A stretch of 64,000 bases of DNA, taken from contig NZ_JACHVQ010000006.1 of the NCBI RefSeq assembly GCF_014190805.1, forward strand, positions 112,832-176,831, in the 5' to 3' direction. The stretch's first letter is position 1; each line of letters begins with the position of its first letter. The position numbers and the translations under genes were made by a program. Below, piece by piece: positions 32,575 to 41,184 of this stretch. The notes below the pieces were generated by a model, which was not told where the DNA came from, did no database searches, and saw only the letters and a program-made list of their open reading frames with translations. Origin of the DNA: Flexivirga oryzae. Lineage in GTDB: Bacteria; Actinomycetota; Actinomycetes; Actinomycetales; Dermatophilaceae.

Positions 32575-34244
32575 TCGGAACCGACCCGCTGCACGTCGAG
32601 TGCCCCGTCGGCGAAGCTGCGCCGGAGCGCCTTCTTGTCGAACTTGCCGACGCTGGTCTTGGGCACCTCGTCGATGATCGCCCACTTGTCGGGCAGCTGC
32701 CAGCGCGCGATCTTGTCGGCCAGGAAGTCGCGCAGCCCGTCGATCATGACGGTCGCGCCGTCCCGGAGGACGACAGTCGCGAGGGGCCGCTCCTGCCACT
32801 TGTCGTCCGGTATGCCGATGACCGACGCCTCCAGCACGTCGGGGTGACCCATGATGGCGTTCTCCAGATCGACGGAGCTGATCCACTCGCCACCGGATTT
32901 GATGACGTCCTTGGAGCGGTCGCTCAGCAGCAGGTAGGAGTCGTCGGTGAGGGCACCGACATCCCCAGTGCGCAACCACTCGCCGTCGAACTTGCTTGCC
33001 ATGTCAGCGAGTTCCGTCTCACTCTCGCTGCCGTTGGAGTAGTAGGACCCGGTGATCCACGGGCCGCGCACCTCCAGCTCACCGATCGACGATCCGTCCG
33101 CGGGCTGCTGCGCGCCGTCCGGGCCGATCAGCCTGCCCTCGACGCCGGGCAACAGCCGTCCCTGGGAACTGCGGTACCGCCAGTACTCCGGGGTGCCCGG
33201 CTCGACGTCGCCCGGTGCGAGCGCGAGCGACCCGACCGGGGACATCTCGGTCATGCCCCAGCCGTGGATCATCTCGATGCCGAACCGGTCCTGGTAGGTG
33301 CGCAGCATCGCCGGTGGGGCGGCCGAACCGCCGACCATCAGGAAACGACAACTCGACACATCCGTCGGGGTCTGCTGCAGGTGCTGCAACAGGCCGTTCC
33401 AGACGGTCGGGACACCGGCACCGCCGGTCACCTTCAGCTCGGAGATCATCCGGGCCAGCGGCTCGGGCTGCAGGAACCGGTCGGGCAGCACCAGACTGGA
33501 GCCGGTGAACATCGCGGCGTAGGGATAGCCCCAGGCGTTGGCGTGGAAGAGCGGGACCACGATGAGCAACCGGTCCGCCTGACCGACGGAGAGCATCGAC
33601 GCGGAGGTCAGCGCGTGCAGGTAGTTGCTGCGGTGCGAATAGACGACACCCTTCGGGTTGCCGGTCGTCCCGGAGGTGTAACACATTGCGCAGCCGTCGT
33701 TCTCGTCGACCGCGGGCCAATCGAAGGACGTCGGCTGGTCACGCAGGAACTCGTCCCAGTCGTGGACCTGCTCGACGTGGTCGGGTGCCGCCAGCGCATC
33801 CCGCAGCCCATCCGGGACCGGGCCGTTGACGACGACATGACGTACGCCGGTCAGCGCCGGCAGCAGTTTGCTGAACGGCTCGGCGAGCGAGTTGTCCACG
33901 ATGACGACCTCGGAACCGCCGTGCCGGGTGACGTAGACCATCTGCTCCGGGAAGAGCCGGATGTTGATCGCGTGCAACACGGCGCCCATGGACGGCACCG
34001 CGAGATAGGCGATGACGTGCTCGGCGTTGTTCCACATGAACGTGCCGACCCGCTGGTCATCGGTGATGCCGACACCGCGCAGGGCATGGGCCAGCTGCGC
34101 CGCCTGCTCACCCGCCTCACGGTATGACGTGCGCCGCGCTCCTGACTCCGTCCAGGTGATCAGCTCGCTGCGGCCGTGCGCGCTCGCGCCGTATCGCAGC
34201 AGCGTGGAGATGAGGAGCGGCGTGCGCTGCATCGTGCTGTCCAT
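32571..34244 (-). CDS. Acyl-CoA synthetase / AMP-dependent ligase (FadD-like)
   Basis: A 557-residue ANL-superfamily enzyme that activates a carboxylic acid with ATP and joins it to CoA. Motifs: CYTSGTTGNPKGVVYSHRS (P-loop, near residue 190), GWGMTEMSP, WLRTGDVGALTDDSYLLLSD and DVIKSGGEWISSVDLENAIM, with the C-terminal lysine in TSVGKFDKKALR. It fits medium/long-chain fatty acid-CoA ligases; the acid is unknown. It lies only 6 bp after narI and overlaps mobA, so it is expressed with the nitrate reductase although it has no known part in nitrate respiration. Confidence 0.92.
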   Translation of the reverse strand: MDSTMQRTPLLISTLLRYGASAHGRSELITWTESGARRTSYREAGEQAAQLAHALRGVGITDDQRVGTFMWNNAEHVIAYLAVPSMGAVLHAINIRLFPEQMVYVTRHGGSEVVIVDNSLAEPFSKLLPALTGVRHVVVNGPVPDGLRDALAAPDHVEQVHDWDEFLRDQPTSFDWPAVDENDGCAMCYTSGTTGNPKGVVYSHRSNYLHALTSASMLSVGQADRLLIVVPLFHANAWGYPYAAMFTGSSLVLPDRFLQPEPLARMISELKVTGGAGVPTVWNGLLQHLQQTPTDVSSCRFLMVGGSAAPPAMLRTYQDRFGIEMIHGWGMTEMSPVGSLALAPGDVEPGTPEYWRYRSSQGRLLPGVEGRLIGPDGAQQPADGSSIGELEVRGPWITGSYYSNGSESETELADMASKFDGEWLRTGDVGALTDDSYLLLSDRSKDVIKSGGEWISSVDLENAIMGHPDVLEASVIGIPDDKWQERPLATVVLRDGATVMIDGLRDFLADKIARWQLPDKWAIIDEVPKTSVGKFDKKALRRSFADGALDVQRVGSE

Positions 34245-34250
34245 GGTGCC

Positions 34251-35000
34251 TCACTTCTTCTGCAGGGTCGGCTTGTCCCAACCACGTTGCGGTGCACGGG
34301 ATCCGGTGCCGGCACCGGGCCGTTCGTCACGGGACCGGTAGACGATGTAGGGCCGGGTCAGGTAGCCGATGGGCGCGCTGAAGACGTGCACCAAGCGGGT
34401 GAACGGCCACAGCGCGAAAAGGATCATGGCCACGAACGCGTGCAGCTGGAAGCTCCAGGGCGCGTCCGCCATGAGCGACGCCTTCGGCTGGAACGTCCAC
34501 ACCCCGCGGAACCACAGGCTCACCCCGTCGCGGTAGTTGTAGTCGCCGCCGACGTGGAAGAGCCCGGACGCCAGCGTGTTCCAGACGCCGAGCACGATGG
34601 CCGCGGCGAGGAAGACGTACATGACCTTGTCCATCTTGGTGGTCGCGGAGAACACCGGACCGGTGATGCGGCGACGGTAGATCAGGATGACCAGGCCGGC
34701 CAGGGCGATGCAGCCGGCCGGGATCCCGCCCGCGAGGGCGATCACGTGGTACCAGTGCTCCGAGATGCCGAGCGCGTCGGTCCAGACCTTCGGGATGACC
34801 AGGCCGATGATGTGGCCGCCCAGGACACCGAGCATGCCGAAGTGGAACATCGGGCTGCCCCAGCGCAGCAGCTTGTTCTCGTAGAGCTGTGAGCTGCGGG
34901 TCGTCCAGCCGAACTTGTCGTAGCGGTAACGCCAGAAGTGACCGACGATGAAGATCGCGAAACACACGTAGGGCACGATCACCCAGAGGAACAGAGCCAT
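34251..35000 (-). CDS. narI: Respiratory nitrate reductase gamma subunit (cytochrome b)
   Basis: A 249-residue membrane protein with five hydrophobic segments (FLWVIVPYVCFAIFIVGHFW, then the segment around FHFGMLGVLGGHIIGLVIP). Histidines in GHFWRY, FHFGMLGVLGGH, LHAFVAMILFALWPFTRLVH fit the two heme-b sites. It takes electrons from quinol and passes them to NarH. Its start overlaps the narJ stop by one base. Confidence 0.97.
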   Translation of the reverse strand: MALFLWVIVPYVCFAIFIVGHFWRYRYDKFGWTTRSSQLYENKLLRWGSPMFHFGMLGVLGGHIIGLVIPKVWTDALGISEHWYHVIALAGGIPAGCIALAGLVILIYRRRITGPVFSATTKMDKVMYVFLAAAIVLGVWNTLASGLFHVGGDYNYRDGVSLWFRGVWTFQPKASLMADAPWSFQLHAFVAMILFALWPFTRLVHVFSAPIGYLTRPYIVYRSRDERPGAGTGSRAPQRGWDKPTLQKK

Positions 35001-35719
35001 CAGGACACTCCTGTCGTCGGCATGCCGAGGTCGATCGGGTCCGGTTGCGGGTTCAGCCGCGGGTCCAGGCTGTATGGCGAACTGTCGATGCCCACGTCCT
35101 CCGACGGCGGACCCGACGCGATCAGCTGGCGGAGCGCGACCTCGTCGTCGTCACCGAGCGACGGCAGCGTCTCGCGCAACGCGTCGACCACCGGCAGCCA
35201 GCGGGATTCGCGTCTGACGAGCGCGGCGTGCAGCAGTTCGAGGCCGACCCGGTGCGCGTTGAGCAGCTTCCACGCGGTGTCCCGGTCGGTGAAGGCGCCG
35301 AACTCCAGCAGTACCGGCAGGAAGTCGGGCAGCTCGCTGCTCTCGTCGGTCAGTTCCACCCCGGCGTGCCGGTAGGCCTGCTTGAACTCCACCAGAGCCA
35401 CGCCCCGCCGGCGGGTGTCGCCGCTGGTGAAGTAGGTCAGGTGCAGGCTGCACTTGCGGGTCACGTCGAAGGTGTCGACGTAGTCCGCCTGCAACTCCGG
35501 CAGGGGCAGGTGCTCCGCGTCGTCCAGGAAACCCAGCAAGTGACGGCCGAGCTGCGGCGGCAGCTGCTCCGCGACGCCGCGTACGGCCGAGAACTGTTGC
35601 ACCGCTTGCACATCGGGATATTCCAGCAGCACCGAGACGGCTTGCCAGGTTGCGGTGAGCACGTCGTCGGGCAGCTCCGCGGTGCGGCGGCGATGGCGTT
35701 GCCAGCGCAACGTTTTCAT
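35000..35719 (-). CDS. narJ: Nitrate reductase molybdenum cofactor assembly chaperone
   Basis: A 239-residue all-helical cytoplasmic chaperone that inserts the molybdenum cofactor into NarG. Visible features are ATWQAVSVLLEYPD, then FDVTRKCSLHLTYFTSGDTR, RRGVALVEFKQAYRHAGVEL and ELPDFLPVLLEFG. The ATG overlaps the narH stop as ATGA. The C-terminus is longer than in E. coli NarJ, with a Pro-rich end. Confidence 0.95.
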   Translation of the reverse strand: MKTLRWQRHRRRTAELPDDVLTATWQAVSVLLEYPDVQAVQQFSAVRGVAEQLPPQLGRHLLGFLDDAEHLPLPELQADYVDTFDVTRKCSLHLTYFTSGDTRRRGVALVEFKQAYRHAGVELTDESSELPDFLPVLLEFGAFTDRDTAWKLLNAHRVGLELLHAALVRRESRWLPVVDALRETLPSLGDDDEVALRQLIASGPPSEDVGIDSSPYSLDPRLNPQPDPIDLGMPTTGVS

Positions 35720-37482
35720 TGCTGCGGCCCGTCGTCGCCGGGACCTCGATACGCTCCCCCGCTGCGCTCCTCCGCTACTCGGCCACCGGAACTGTCCTCC
35801 GCTACTCGGCCACCGGAACTGCCCTCCGCTACTCGGCCACCGGATGGGAAGAGACCCTCCGGGACTCCCCGGCCGTCCCAGTTGAGCAGGTTGACCCGGC
35901 CGTGTTTCGACCCGCCGCTGACCAGGGTGTCGTGGTCGGAGGTCTGTCGCTCCTTGAGCATGTTGAAGTTCTCGATCGCGACCGGGGTCAGCGCGCTCTG
36001 GCCGGAGCCCTCACCGAACGGACTGCCCTGGTGGTCGTACTCGCTCACCGCGCACTCGGTGGCGAGTTCCTCCAGCCCGTGCGCCTGTTCGGCGTGCGCG
36101 GTCGGTATGACGTAACGCTCGTCGTACTTGGCGATCGCCATCAACCGGAACATCTCGTACATGTCCTCGGCCGACATCCCGACGGACGCCGCGATCTCCT
36201 CGTTCGGGTCACCACCGAGGTTGATGTCGCGCATGAACGAACGCATCGCGGCCATCTTCTTCAGCACCCGGTCGACCGTGGGGACGTCGCCCGCGGTGAA
36301 CAGGTTGGCGAGGTATTCGACCGGGATCCGCAGCGCGTCGATCGCCGCGAACAGGTTCCCCTGGTCCTCCGCGTCGTAGCCGGTCTCCTTGATGACGTCG
36401 ACGACCGGCGAGAGCGGCGGGATGTACCAAACCATCGGCATGGTGCGGAATTCCGGGTGCAGTGGCAGCGCGACCCGGTAGTCCATGATCAACCGCCGGA
36501 CCGGGGACTTCTTCGCCGCCTCGATCCAGTCGCCGGGTATGCCGTCCGCCTCGGCGGCACGTTGCACCTCCGGGTCGAACGGGTCGAGGAAGCAGTCGAC
36601 CTGCGCCTGGTAGAGGTCCTGGTCGTTCTCCACCGACGCCGCCTCCAGGACGCGGTCGGCGTCATACAACATGATCCCGATGTAGCGCAGCCGGCCGACG
36701 CAGGTCTCCGCGCACACGGTCGGGATGCCGACCTCGATGCGCGGGTAGCAGAACGTGCACTTCTCGGCCTTGCCGGTCTTGTGGTTGAAATAGACCTTCT
36801 TGTAAGGACATCCGCTGATGCACATCCGCCAGCCGCGGCACTTGTCCTGGTCGACCAGGACGATGCCGTCCTCTTCCCGCTTGTAGATCGCGCCGCTCGG
36901 GCAGGAGGCGGCGCACGCGGGGTTGAGGCAGTGCTCACAGATCCGCGGCAGGTAGAACATGAAGGTCTGATCGAACTCGAACTTCACCTTGTCCTCGATG
37001 CCCTTGAGCATCGGGTCCTTCACCGCGTGCTCCCGCGAACCGCCGAGGTCGTCGTCCCAGTTGCCCGACCACTCCACGTTCATCGGCTTGCCGGACAGCA
37101 GCGAATAGGGCCGCGCGACCGGGTAGTTCTTGGTGACCGGCGACTCCAGCAGCGTCTCGTAGTCATAGCTCCACGGCTCGTAGTAGTCACTGATGCTCGG
37201 CAGCTTGGGGTTGCTGAAGATGCTGGCCAGCTTCTTCAGCCGGTTCCCGGACTTCAGCGTCAGCCGGCCGTTCGGCAGCCGCTTCCAGCCGCCCTTCCAC
37301 TTCTCCTGGTCCTGCCAGGTGCGCGGGTAGCCGAGCCCGGGACGTGTCTCCACGTTGTTGAACCAGACGTATTCCATGCCCGCCCGGTTGGTCCACGCCT
37401 GCTTGCAGGTGACCGAGCAGGTGTGACAGCCGATGCACTTGTCGAGGTTCATCACCATCGACATCTGCGCCATTACTCGCAT
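35716..37482 (-). CDS. narH: Respiratory nitrate reductase beta subunit
   Basis: A 588-residue iron-sulfur protein. Cluster ligands are in CIGCHTCSVTCKQAW, CEHCLNPACAASCPSGAI, CRGWRMCISGCPYKKVYF and CTFCYPRI...CAETCVGRLRY, giving three [4Fe-4S] and one [3Fe-4S]. The Trp in CRGWRMC marks the [3Fe-4S] site. It relays electrons from NarI to NarG. The last ~45 residues are unusual: three tandem units of GGRVAE type, encoded by an interspersed repeat read in frame, extend it beyond the family's usual end. Confidence 0.97.
   Translation of the reverse strand: MRVMAQMSMVMNLDKCIGCHTCSVTCKQAWTNRAGMEYVWFNNVETRPGLGYPRTWQDQEKWKGGWKRLPNGRLTLKSGNRLKKLASIFSNPKLPSISDYYEPWSYDYETLLESPVTKNYPVARPYSLLSGKPMNVEWSGNWDDDLGGSREHAVKDPMLKGIEDKVKFEFDQTFMFYLPRICEHCLNPACAASCPSGAIYKREEDGIVLVDQDKCRGWRMCISGCPYKKVYFNHKTGKAEKCTFCYPRIEVGIPTVCAETCVGRLRYIGIMLYDADRVLEAASVENDQDLYQAQVDCFLDPFDPEVQRAAEADGIPGDWIEAAKKSPVRRLIMDYRVALPLHPEFRTMPMVWYIPPLSPVVDVIKETGYDAEDQGNLFAAIDALRIPVEYLANLFTAGDVPTVDRVLKKMAAMRSFMRDINLGGDPNEEIAASVGMSAEDMYEMFRLMAIAKYDERYVIPTAHAEQAHGLEELATECAVSEYDHQGSPFGEGSGQSALTPVAIENFNMLKERQTSDHDTLVSGGSKHGRVNLLNWDGRGVPEGLFPSGGRVAEGSSGGRVAEDSSGGRVAEERSGGAYRGPGDDGPQQ
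35742..35843. repeat. Interspersed CTCGATACGCTC...CTACTCGGCCACCGG repeat with internal 26-27 bp triplication
   Basis: CTCGATACGCTC is followed by GCTGCGCTCC and then three copies of TCCGCTACTCGGCCACCGG. It lies at the 3' end of narH, in frame, and makes the C-terminal GGRVAE repeats. The same consensus occurs at 49160-49210 and, shortened, at 18188-18215. Repeats with this sequence are common between and at the ends of Micrococcales genes. Confidence 0.8.
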
Positions 37483-37503
37483 CTTCGAAACCCCTTGCCC
37501 TGT

Positions 37504-40500
37504 CTAGTATTCCACGGGCGTCGTGCGCTTGCGGATCATCGTGACCTCGTCGCGGTTGCTGCCGGTGGGGCCGATGTAGTTGAAGAAGTAGGACAGCTGC
37601 GCGTAGCCGCCGATCAGGTGGCTCGGCTTCATCATGATGCGGGTCATCGAGTTGTGGATGCCGCCGCGCTTCTTGTCCCGCTGGGTCAACGGCACGTCGA
37701 TCAGGCGGTCCTGCGCGTGGTGCATGAAGACCGTGCCCTCCGGCATCCGGTGCGACACGATCGCCCGGCAGGCGACCACACCGTTGCGGTTGACCATCTC
37801 CACCCAGTCGTTGTCGCCGATACCGACCTTGGCGGCGTCCTTGTCCGAGATCCACACCGTCTGGCCACCGCGGGACAGCGACAGCATGAACAGGTTGTCC
37901 TGGTACTCGGAGTGGATCGACCACTTGTTGTGCGGCGTGAGATAGCGCACCGACACACCGAGTTCGCCGGTCGCGCCGATCTCCGCCTCACCGAAGAGCC
38001 GGGTCATGTCGAGCGGCGGCCGGAAGGTGGGCATCGCCTCCCCCATCCGCAGCATCCAGTCGTGGTCGAGATAGAAGTGCTGCCGTCCGGTCAGCGTGTG
38101 GAACGGTTTGAGCCGCTCGATGTTGACGGTGAACGGGCTGTACCGCCGGCCGCCGGTCTCCGATCCGGACCACTCGGGGGTGGTGATCACCGGTTGCGGT
38201 GCCTTCTGCGTGTCCGCGAAAGTGATGCGCCTGCCCTCACTTTCGGCCGCCAGGTCGTGCATCTGGTGGCCGGTGCGCTGCTCCTGGGTCCGGAACCCCT
38301 GGGTGGCCAGGTGCCCGTTGGTCGCGCCGGACAACGTCATGATCATCTGCGCCACGTGGACGTCGGTGTCGAGCCGTGGCCGACCGGCGGCCGGCCCCGT
38401 CGCCACGACTCCGTGCTCGTGCCGCATCAGCTCGAGCTCGGCCGAAACGTCATACGTGATGCCCTTGCAGGAGGTGCCGAGCGTGTCCAGCAGCGGACCC
38501 ACCGACGTGAGCTTGTCGTAGACGGCGGTGTAGTCGCGTTCGACCGGGATGAGCGCCGGCATGGTTTTGCCCGGGATCGGCTCGCACTCCCCCAGCTTCC
38601 AGTCGCGCACCACACCGTGCGGTGTCGCCATCGCGTCCGGGGTGTCGTGCCAGAGCGGTTTGGCAACCAGGTCCGTGCGGGTGCCCAGGTGGTCGACGGC
38701 CAGCTCCGAGAAGCGTTTTGCGATCTCCTTCCACGCGTCCCAGTCGGTCTTGCTCTGCCAGGGCGGGCTGATCGCCGGGTTGAACGAGTGGATGAAGGGA
38801 TGCATGTCGGTGGTGTTGATGTCGTGCTTCTCGTACCACGTCGCCGCGGGCAGCACGATGTCGGAGAACAGCGTCGAGCTGGTCATCCGGAAGTCGATCG
38901 TCATCAGCAGGTCGAGCTTGCCGTCCTGGACCTGGTCGGCCCACGCGATGTCGCGCGGCCGCTGCTCCGGCGCGGCCTCCTTCGCGGTGGTGGCGCCCTC
39001 GGCGCCGAGCAGGTGCTTGAGGAAGTATTCGTCGCCCTTCGCGCTGGATCCGAGCAGGTTGGACCGCCACAGCGTCAGCACCCGTGGGTAGTTCTCCGGG
39101 TTCTCCGGCTCCTCGAGCGCGAACTTCAGCTTGCCGGACCGCAGCTTGTCGACCACCCAGTCCTTGACGTCCACGCCGTCCGCCGCCGCCAGCTCCGGGA
39201 TCTCGATCGAGCTCTTGTCGAACGTGGGATAGGTTGGCGCCCAACCCAATCGGGCGGATTTGAGCAGCAGGTCCATGATGGTCTGCTCCGGGAACGCGCC
39301 CATCCCGGCGCCGACGGTGTCGGCGAGGAACGTGTCGTAGCGGTATTGGCTGGTGTTGACGTACCAGTACGCGGTCTGGTTCATGTGCCGCGGCGGACGG
39401 GACCAGTCCAGCGCGAACGCGGCGTTCTGGAAGCCCATCAACGGACGGACCTTCTCCTGGCCGACGTAGTGCGCCCAGCCGCCACCGTTGCGCCCCTGGC
39501 ACCCGGTGATCGTCGTGAGCATCAGCATGGCCCGGTAGATCAGGTCGGAGTGGTACCAGTGGTTGGTGCCGGCACCCATCAGGATCATCGAACGGCCGCC
39601 AGTGTCAACGGAGTTGCGCGCGAACTCGCGAGCGATGCGCGCACATGCCTCCGCCGGGACGGAGGTGATCTCCTCCTGCCAGGCGGGGGTGTATGGCGCC
39701 CGCGCGTCGTCATACCCCTCCGGCCAGCTCCCGGGCAGACCCGGCCGACCGACGCCGTACTGCGCGAGCATCAGGTCGAAGACCGTGGTGACGACGTGAT
39801 CGCCGATCCGGGTGACCGGCACACCGCGCTCCTCCAGGACCGCCTGCCCGTCGGGTGCATCGAAGCGCGGCAGGCGCACCGCGACCGACTCCGCGCCCTC
39901 GGACCAGAAGGACAGCTGGGGCTGCAGGCCCTCCAGATCGAGGTTCCACTTACCGACCCCTTCGTCGCCGAAGCGGTGCCCGAGGGTGCCGTTGGGGACC
40001 GCCGGAGAGCTGGTCGCGCCGTCGAAGACGACCGGCTTGAACAGCGCGTTCTCGCTTGTGCGCGCAGGGTTTTCGAAGTCGGCGGCCACGAGGTTCTTGC
40101 CGGGCAGCCAGCTGCCGTCGTCCTGCTGGTCGAGGGTGATCAGGAACGGCAGGTCGGTGAAGTGCTTGACGTAGTCGTCGAAGAAGTCGACCGTCCGGTC
40201 GACGAAGAACTCCTTGAGCACGACGTGGCCCATCGCCATCGCGAGCGCCGCGTCGGTGCCGGGTGCCGGTGCCAGCCACTCATCGGCGAACTTGACGTTC
40301 TCCGCGTAGTCGGGGCTCATCACGACGACCTTCTGACCGCGGTAGCGCGCCTCCGTCATCCAGTGGGCATCCGGTGTGCGGGTCAACGGCACGTTGGTGC
40401 CCCACATGATCAGGTAACCCGCGTCCCACCAGTCGCCGGACTCCGGCACATCGGTCTGGTCGCCGAAGATCTGCGGGCTGGCCACCGGCAGGTCGGCATA

Positions 40501-41184
40501 CCAGTCGTAGAAGCTCAGCATCGGTGCGCCGATCAGCTCGTTGAACCGTGCCCCGCTGGTGTAGCTGACCTGCGACATCGCCGGGATCGGCGAGAAGCCG
40601 GCGATCCGGTCGGGCCCGAACCGCTTGATCGTGTAGACGTGTGCAGCCGCGATCATCTCGACGGCGTCGGCCCAGGACGCGCGCACCAGGCCGCCTTTGC
40701 CACGTGCTTGCTTGTAACGAGAAGCCTTTTCGGGGTCCTGCACGATGGACGCCCACGCGACCACGGGGTCGCCGTACTGCGCCCGCGCCTCCTGGAACAT
40801 CGTCAGCAGCGCGGCTCGCACGTAGGGGTAACGCACCCGTGTCGGCGAGTAGGTGTACCAACTGAACGCCGCGCCGCGGGGGCAGCCGCGCGGCTCGTAC
40901 TCCGGCTTGTCGGCCCCGGTGCTCGGATAGTCGGTCTGCTGCGCCTCCCAGGTGATGATCCCGTCCTTGACGTAGACCTTCCAGGAGCAGGAGCCGGTGC
41001 AGTTGACGCCATGGGTGGAGCGCACGACCTTGTCGTGACTCCAGCGGTCCCGGTAGAACGAGTCGCCCTGGCGACCGCCCTCGGCATACATCGCCCGGTG
41101 GTCGGGCGACACCTGCGCCCGGGTGAAGAAGCGGCGGGTGCCGACGAGCGCATCGGTCAGTCTGTCGTCCAGTCCTGCAGTCAT
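37504..41184 (-). CDS. narG: Respiratory nitrate reductase alpha subunit
   Basis: A 1226-residue molybdoenzyme of the DMSO-reductase family that reduces nitrate to nitrite at the inner face of the membrane. The N-terminal His/Cys motif for the FS0 cluster is THGVNCTGSCSWKVYVKDGI; then YPYVRAALLTMFQ, FSPIPAMSQVSYTSGARFNE with the segment around the Mo-ligand Asp (LSFYDWYADLP), MGAGTNHWYHSDLIYRAMLM and VLPAATWYEKHDINTTD. Start ATG 41184 is preceded by AGGAGGTCCAAGC and overlaps the narK stop (ATGA). The longer frame upstream lies in narK. Confidence 0.98.
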   Translation of the reverse strand: MTAGLDDRLTDALVGTRRFFTRAQVSPDHRAMYAEGGRQGDSFYRDRWSHDKVVRSTHGVNCTGSCSWKVYVKDGIITWEAQQTDYPSTGADKPEYEPRGCPRGAAFSWYTYSPTRVRYPYVRAALLTMFQEARAQYGDPVVAWASIVQDPEKASRYKQARGKGGLVRASWADAVEMIAAAHVYTIKRFGPDRIAGFSPIPAMSQVSYTSGARFNELIGAPMLSFYDWYADLPVASPQIFGDQTDVPESGDWWDAGYLIMWGTNVPLTRTPDAHWMTEARYRGQKVVVMSPDYAENVKFADEWLAPAPGTDAALAMAMGHVVLKEFFVDRTVDFFDDYVKHFTDLPFLITLDQQDDGSWLPGKNLVAADFENPARTSENALFKPVVFDGATSSPAVPNGTLGHRFGDEGVGKWNLDLEGLQPQLSFWSEGAESVAVRLPRFDAPDGQAVLEERGVPVTRIGDHVVTTVFDLMLAQYGVGRPGLPGSWPEGYDDARAPYTPAWQEEITSVPAEACARIAREFARNSVDTGGRSMILMGAGTNHWYHSDLIYRAMLMLTTITGCQGRNGGGWAHYVGQEKVRPLMGFQNAAFALDWSRPPRHMNQTAYWYVNTSQYRYDTFLADTVGAGMGAFPEQTIMDLLLKSARLGWAPTYPTFDKSSIEIPELAAADGVDVKDWVVDKLRSGKLKFALEEPENPENYPRVLTLWRSNLLGSSAKGDEYFLKHLLGAEGATTAKEAAPEQRPRDIAWADQVQDGKLDLLMTIDFRMTSSTLFSDIVLPAATWYEKHDINTTDMHPFIHSFNPAISPPWQSKTDWDAWKEIAKRFSELAVDHLGTRTDLVAKPLWHDTPDAMATPHGVVRDWKLGECEPIPGKTMPALIPVERDYTAVYDKLTSVGPLLDTLGTSCKGITYDVSAELELMRHEHGVVATGPAAGRPRLDTDVHVAQMIMTLSGATNGHLATQGFRTQEQRTGHQMHDLAAESEGRRITFADTQKAPQPVITTPEWSGSETGGRRYSPFTVNIERLKPFHTLTGRQHFYLDHDWMLRMGEAMPTFRPPLDMTRLFGEAEIGATGELGVSVRYLTPHNKWSIHSEYQDNLFMLSLSRGGQTVWISDKDAAKVGIGDNDWVEMVNRNGVVACRAIVSHRMPEGTVFMHHAQDRLIDVPLTQRDKKRGGIHNSMTRIMMKPSHLIGGYAQLSYFFNYIGPTGSNRDEVTMIRKRTTPVEY

